A DNA stretch of 64,000 bases from the NCBI RefSeq assembly GCF_900116565.1, contig NZ_FPCJ01000001.1, positions 1,364,001 through 1,428,000 of the forward strand, given 5' to 3'. The position numbers and the translations under genes were made by a program. Source of the DNA: Thermoflavifilum thermophilum. Lineage in GTDB: Bacteria > Bacteroidota > Bacteroidia > Chitinophagales > Chitinophagaceae. The notes beneath the pieces were generated by a model, which saw only the letters and a list, made by a program, of their open reading frames with translations, did no database searches and was not told the origin of the DNA. Shown here one piece after another: positions 63,007 to 64,000 of this stretch; the stretch's first letter is position 1, and the number at the start of each line of letters is the position of its first letter.

Positions 63007-64000
63007 ATGAAAGATATTTTCAAGGAATTTAAACCCTCGAGTTGGGCAATTGATCATCGTACCAGTATTTATTTGTTTACGATTATTCTTACGCTGGCTG
63101 GCATATTTGCTTACATCAATTTACCCAAGGAACAATTCCCGGAAATAACGATTCCTACGATTTATGTAACCACTACTTATCCGGGTACCTCGCCAGAAAA
63201 CATGGAAAAGCTGGTGACCAGGGAGATTGAAAAACAATGCAAAACCATCAAGGGGGTGAAGCATATCACCAGCAATTCATTTCAGGATTTTTCGCTGGTG
63301 AAGATTGAATTCAATACCGACGTAGATATTAAGACTGCCAAGCAGGATGTGAAAGATGCCGTGGATAAAGCGAGGGCATCTACTGATTTTCCGAAAGATC
63401 TGCCGCAGGCGCCAGATGTATTGGATATCAACCTGTCTGATTTGCCTATTTTGTATGTAAATATTTCCGGTAATTATGATTTGCGTAAGCTGAAAAAATT
63501 TGCGGATGACTTAAAAGACAGAATTGAAAGCTTGCCTGAAATCAGCCGGGTAGATGAAGTGGGCGCACTGGATCGGGAACTGCAGGTGAATGTAGATATG
63601 AACAAAATGGCTGCAGCCAAGCTATCGTTTAGCGATATTCAGCAGGCGATCGCCAATGAAAATCACACTATTTCCGGCGGTAATGTGAAAATGGATGGGG
63701 TAGATCGTGACCTGACGGTCAAACAAGAATTTACCAATCCCTCCCAGGTTGCCAACCTGATTATTCGTACGCCCACCGGTGGTGAAGTGTATTTGAAAAA
63801 TATTGCCCAGGTAATTGACACATTCAAAGAACAGGAGAGTTATGCTCGTTTGTATAACCAGAATGTAATCACCCTGAATGTGGTGAAACGCAGCGGGGCT
63901 AACCTGATTGATGCCTCCAATCATGTACGGGAAGCGATTGCTGATATGCAACAGCATAATTTTCCGAAAGATCTGAAAATAGTGATTACCGGCGATCAGT
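63007..64000 (+). CDS. Efflux RND transporter permease (partial, runs off the window)
   Basis: ATG 63007 opens a frame that remains open to the window edge, so only the first 331 residues are seen. The first helix follows KPSSWAIDHRTSIYLFTIILTLAGIFAYINLPKEQFPEI, typical of RND proteins. The porter domain shows ITIPTIYVTTTYPGTSPENMEKLVTREIEKQC, GVKHITSNSFQDFSLVKIEFN and LNVVKRSGANLIDASNHVREAI. It is a proton-driven pump and completes the TetR-TolC-MFP-RND operon. The substrate class (drug versus metal) cannot be decided from this part; the TYPGTSPE type is HAE1-like. Confidence 0.93.
   Translation, partial: MKDIFKEFKPSSWAIDHRTSIYLFTIILTLAGIFAYINLPKEQFPEITIPTIYVTTTYPGTSPENMEKLVTREIEKQCKTIKGVKHITSNSFQDFSLVKIEFNTDVDIKTAKQDVKDAVDKARASTDFPKDLPQAPDVLDINLSDLPILYVNISGNYDLRKLKKFADDLKDRIESLPEISRVDEVGALDRELQVNVDMNKMAAAKLSFSDIQQAIANENHTISGGNVKMDGVDRDLTVKQEFTNPSQVANLIIRTPTGGEVYLKNIAQVIDTFKEQESYARLYNQNVITLNVVKRSGANLIDASNHVREAIADMQQHNFPKDLKIVITGDQ

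Overview
The window is an ordinary chromosomal stretch of a Bacteroidota bacterium, most likely a member of the Chitinophagaceae (family-level placement is an inference). The evidence is the gliding and type IX secretion genes gldKLMN plus gldE and gldD, lineage-restricted families (DUF5606, DUF4271, a DUF7033-type deacetylase, the PadR/PspC pair, a 2TM protein), a tRNA without encoded CCA, and promoters of the Bacteroidota form TTG-N19/20-TAnnTTTG instead of sigma70 boxes. No phage, insertion sequence, CRISPR array, rRNA or large accessory island is visible. The only decayed gene is a small lipoprotein remnant at 51.3-51.85 kb.

Layout. 1-2.9 kb (minus): hup, a TPR protein, a 29-residue basic protein and RNase E/G, which runs off the left edge. 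3.0-6.8 kb: mutY, ssb, gldE, gldD. 6.8-10.7 kb: a DUF3109 protein, a lutB-type Fe-S protein, a DUF4399 lipoprotein and a deacetylase-like protein. 10.7-14.3 kb (minus): comEC then purH. 14.4-17.2 kb: hemN and protoporphyrinogen oxidase. 17.3-19.4 kb: padR and a PspC-domain membrane protein. 19.5-24.1 kb: feoB and recQ. 24.2-28.0 kb: tRNA-Phe, then amt and uvrB on the minus strand. 28.1-31.3 kb: a cysteine-rich lipoprotein, DUF5606 and an M3 peptidase. 31.3-34.7 kb (minus): heme A synthase and a membrane-anchored patatin. 34.8-40.6 kb: rnhB, rpoN, a PAP2-like protein, recA, adk, obg. 40.7-45.2 kb: an M23 peptidase (minus) facing an Omp85 protein and a DUF4271 protein. 45.3-51.2 kb: hemD and gldKLMN. 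51.3-59.6 kb: the pseudogene, then a minus-strand series (acyl-CoA ligase, 2TM protein, TPR lipid/secretory protein, DUF1015, serC, Zn-phospholipase-C-like protein, DUF502). 59.7-64 kb: a TetR-TolC-MFP-RND efflux operon cut by the right edge.

How the genes work together. GldK/L/M/N form the ring and proton-driven motor of the type IX secretion system. GldD and GldE, at the other end of the window, are accessory gliding proteins. Four heme genes (hemN, hemY, hemD, ctaA) are scattered, and feoB could supply the iron. DNA maintenance is well represented (mutY, ssb, recQ, uvrB, recA, rnhB, hup). Two dedicated regulators, PadR and TetR, each sit at the head of the operon they probably control.

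I found no convincing new multi-gene system. The most interesting items are the tiny basic ribosomal-protein-like gene, the lipoprotein with two six-cysteine clusters, the TTG start of rng overlapped by a four-codon ORF, a 16-bp palindrome upstream of recA, a long-range inverted repeat upstream of gldK, and the three-frame remains of a lipoprotein gene.
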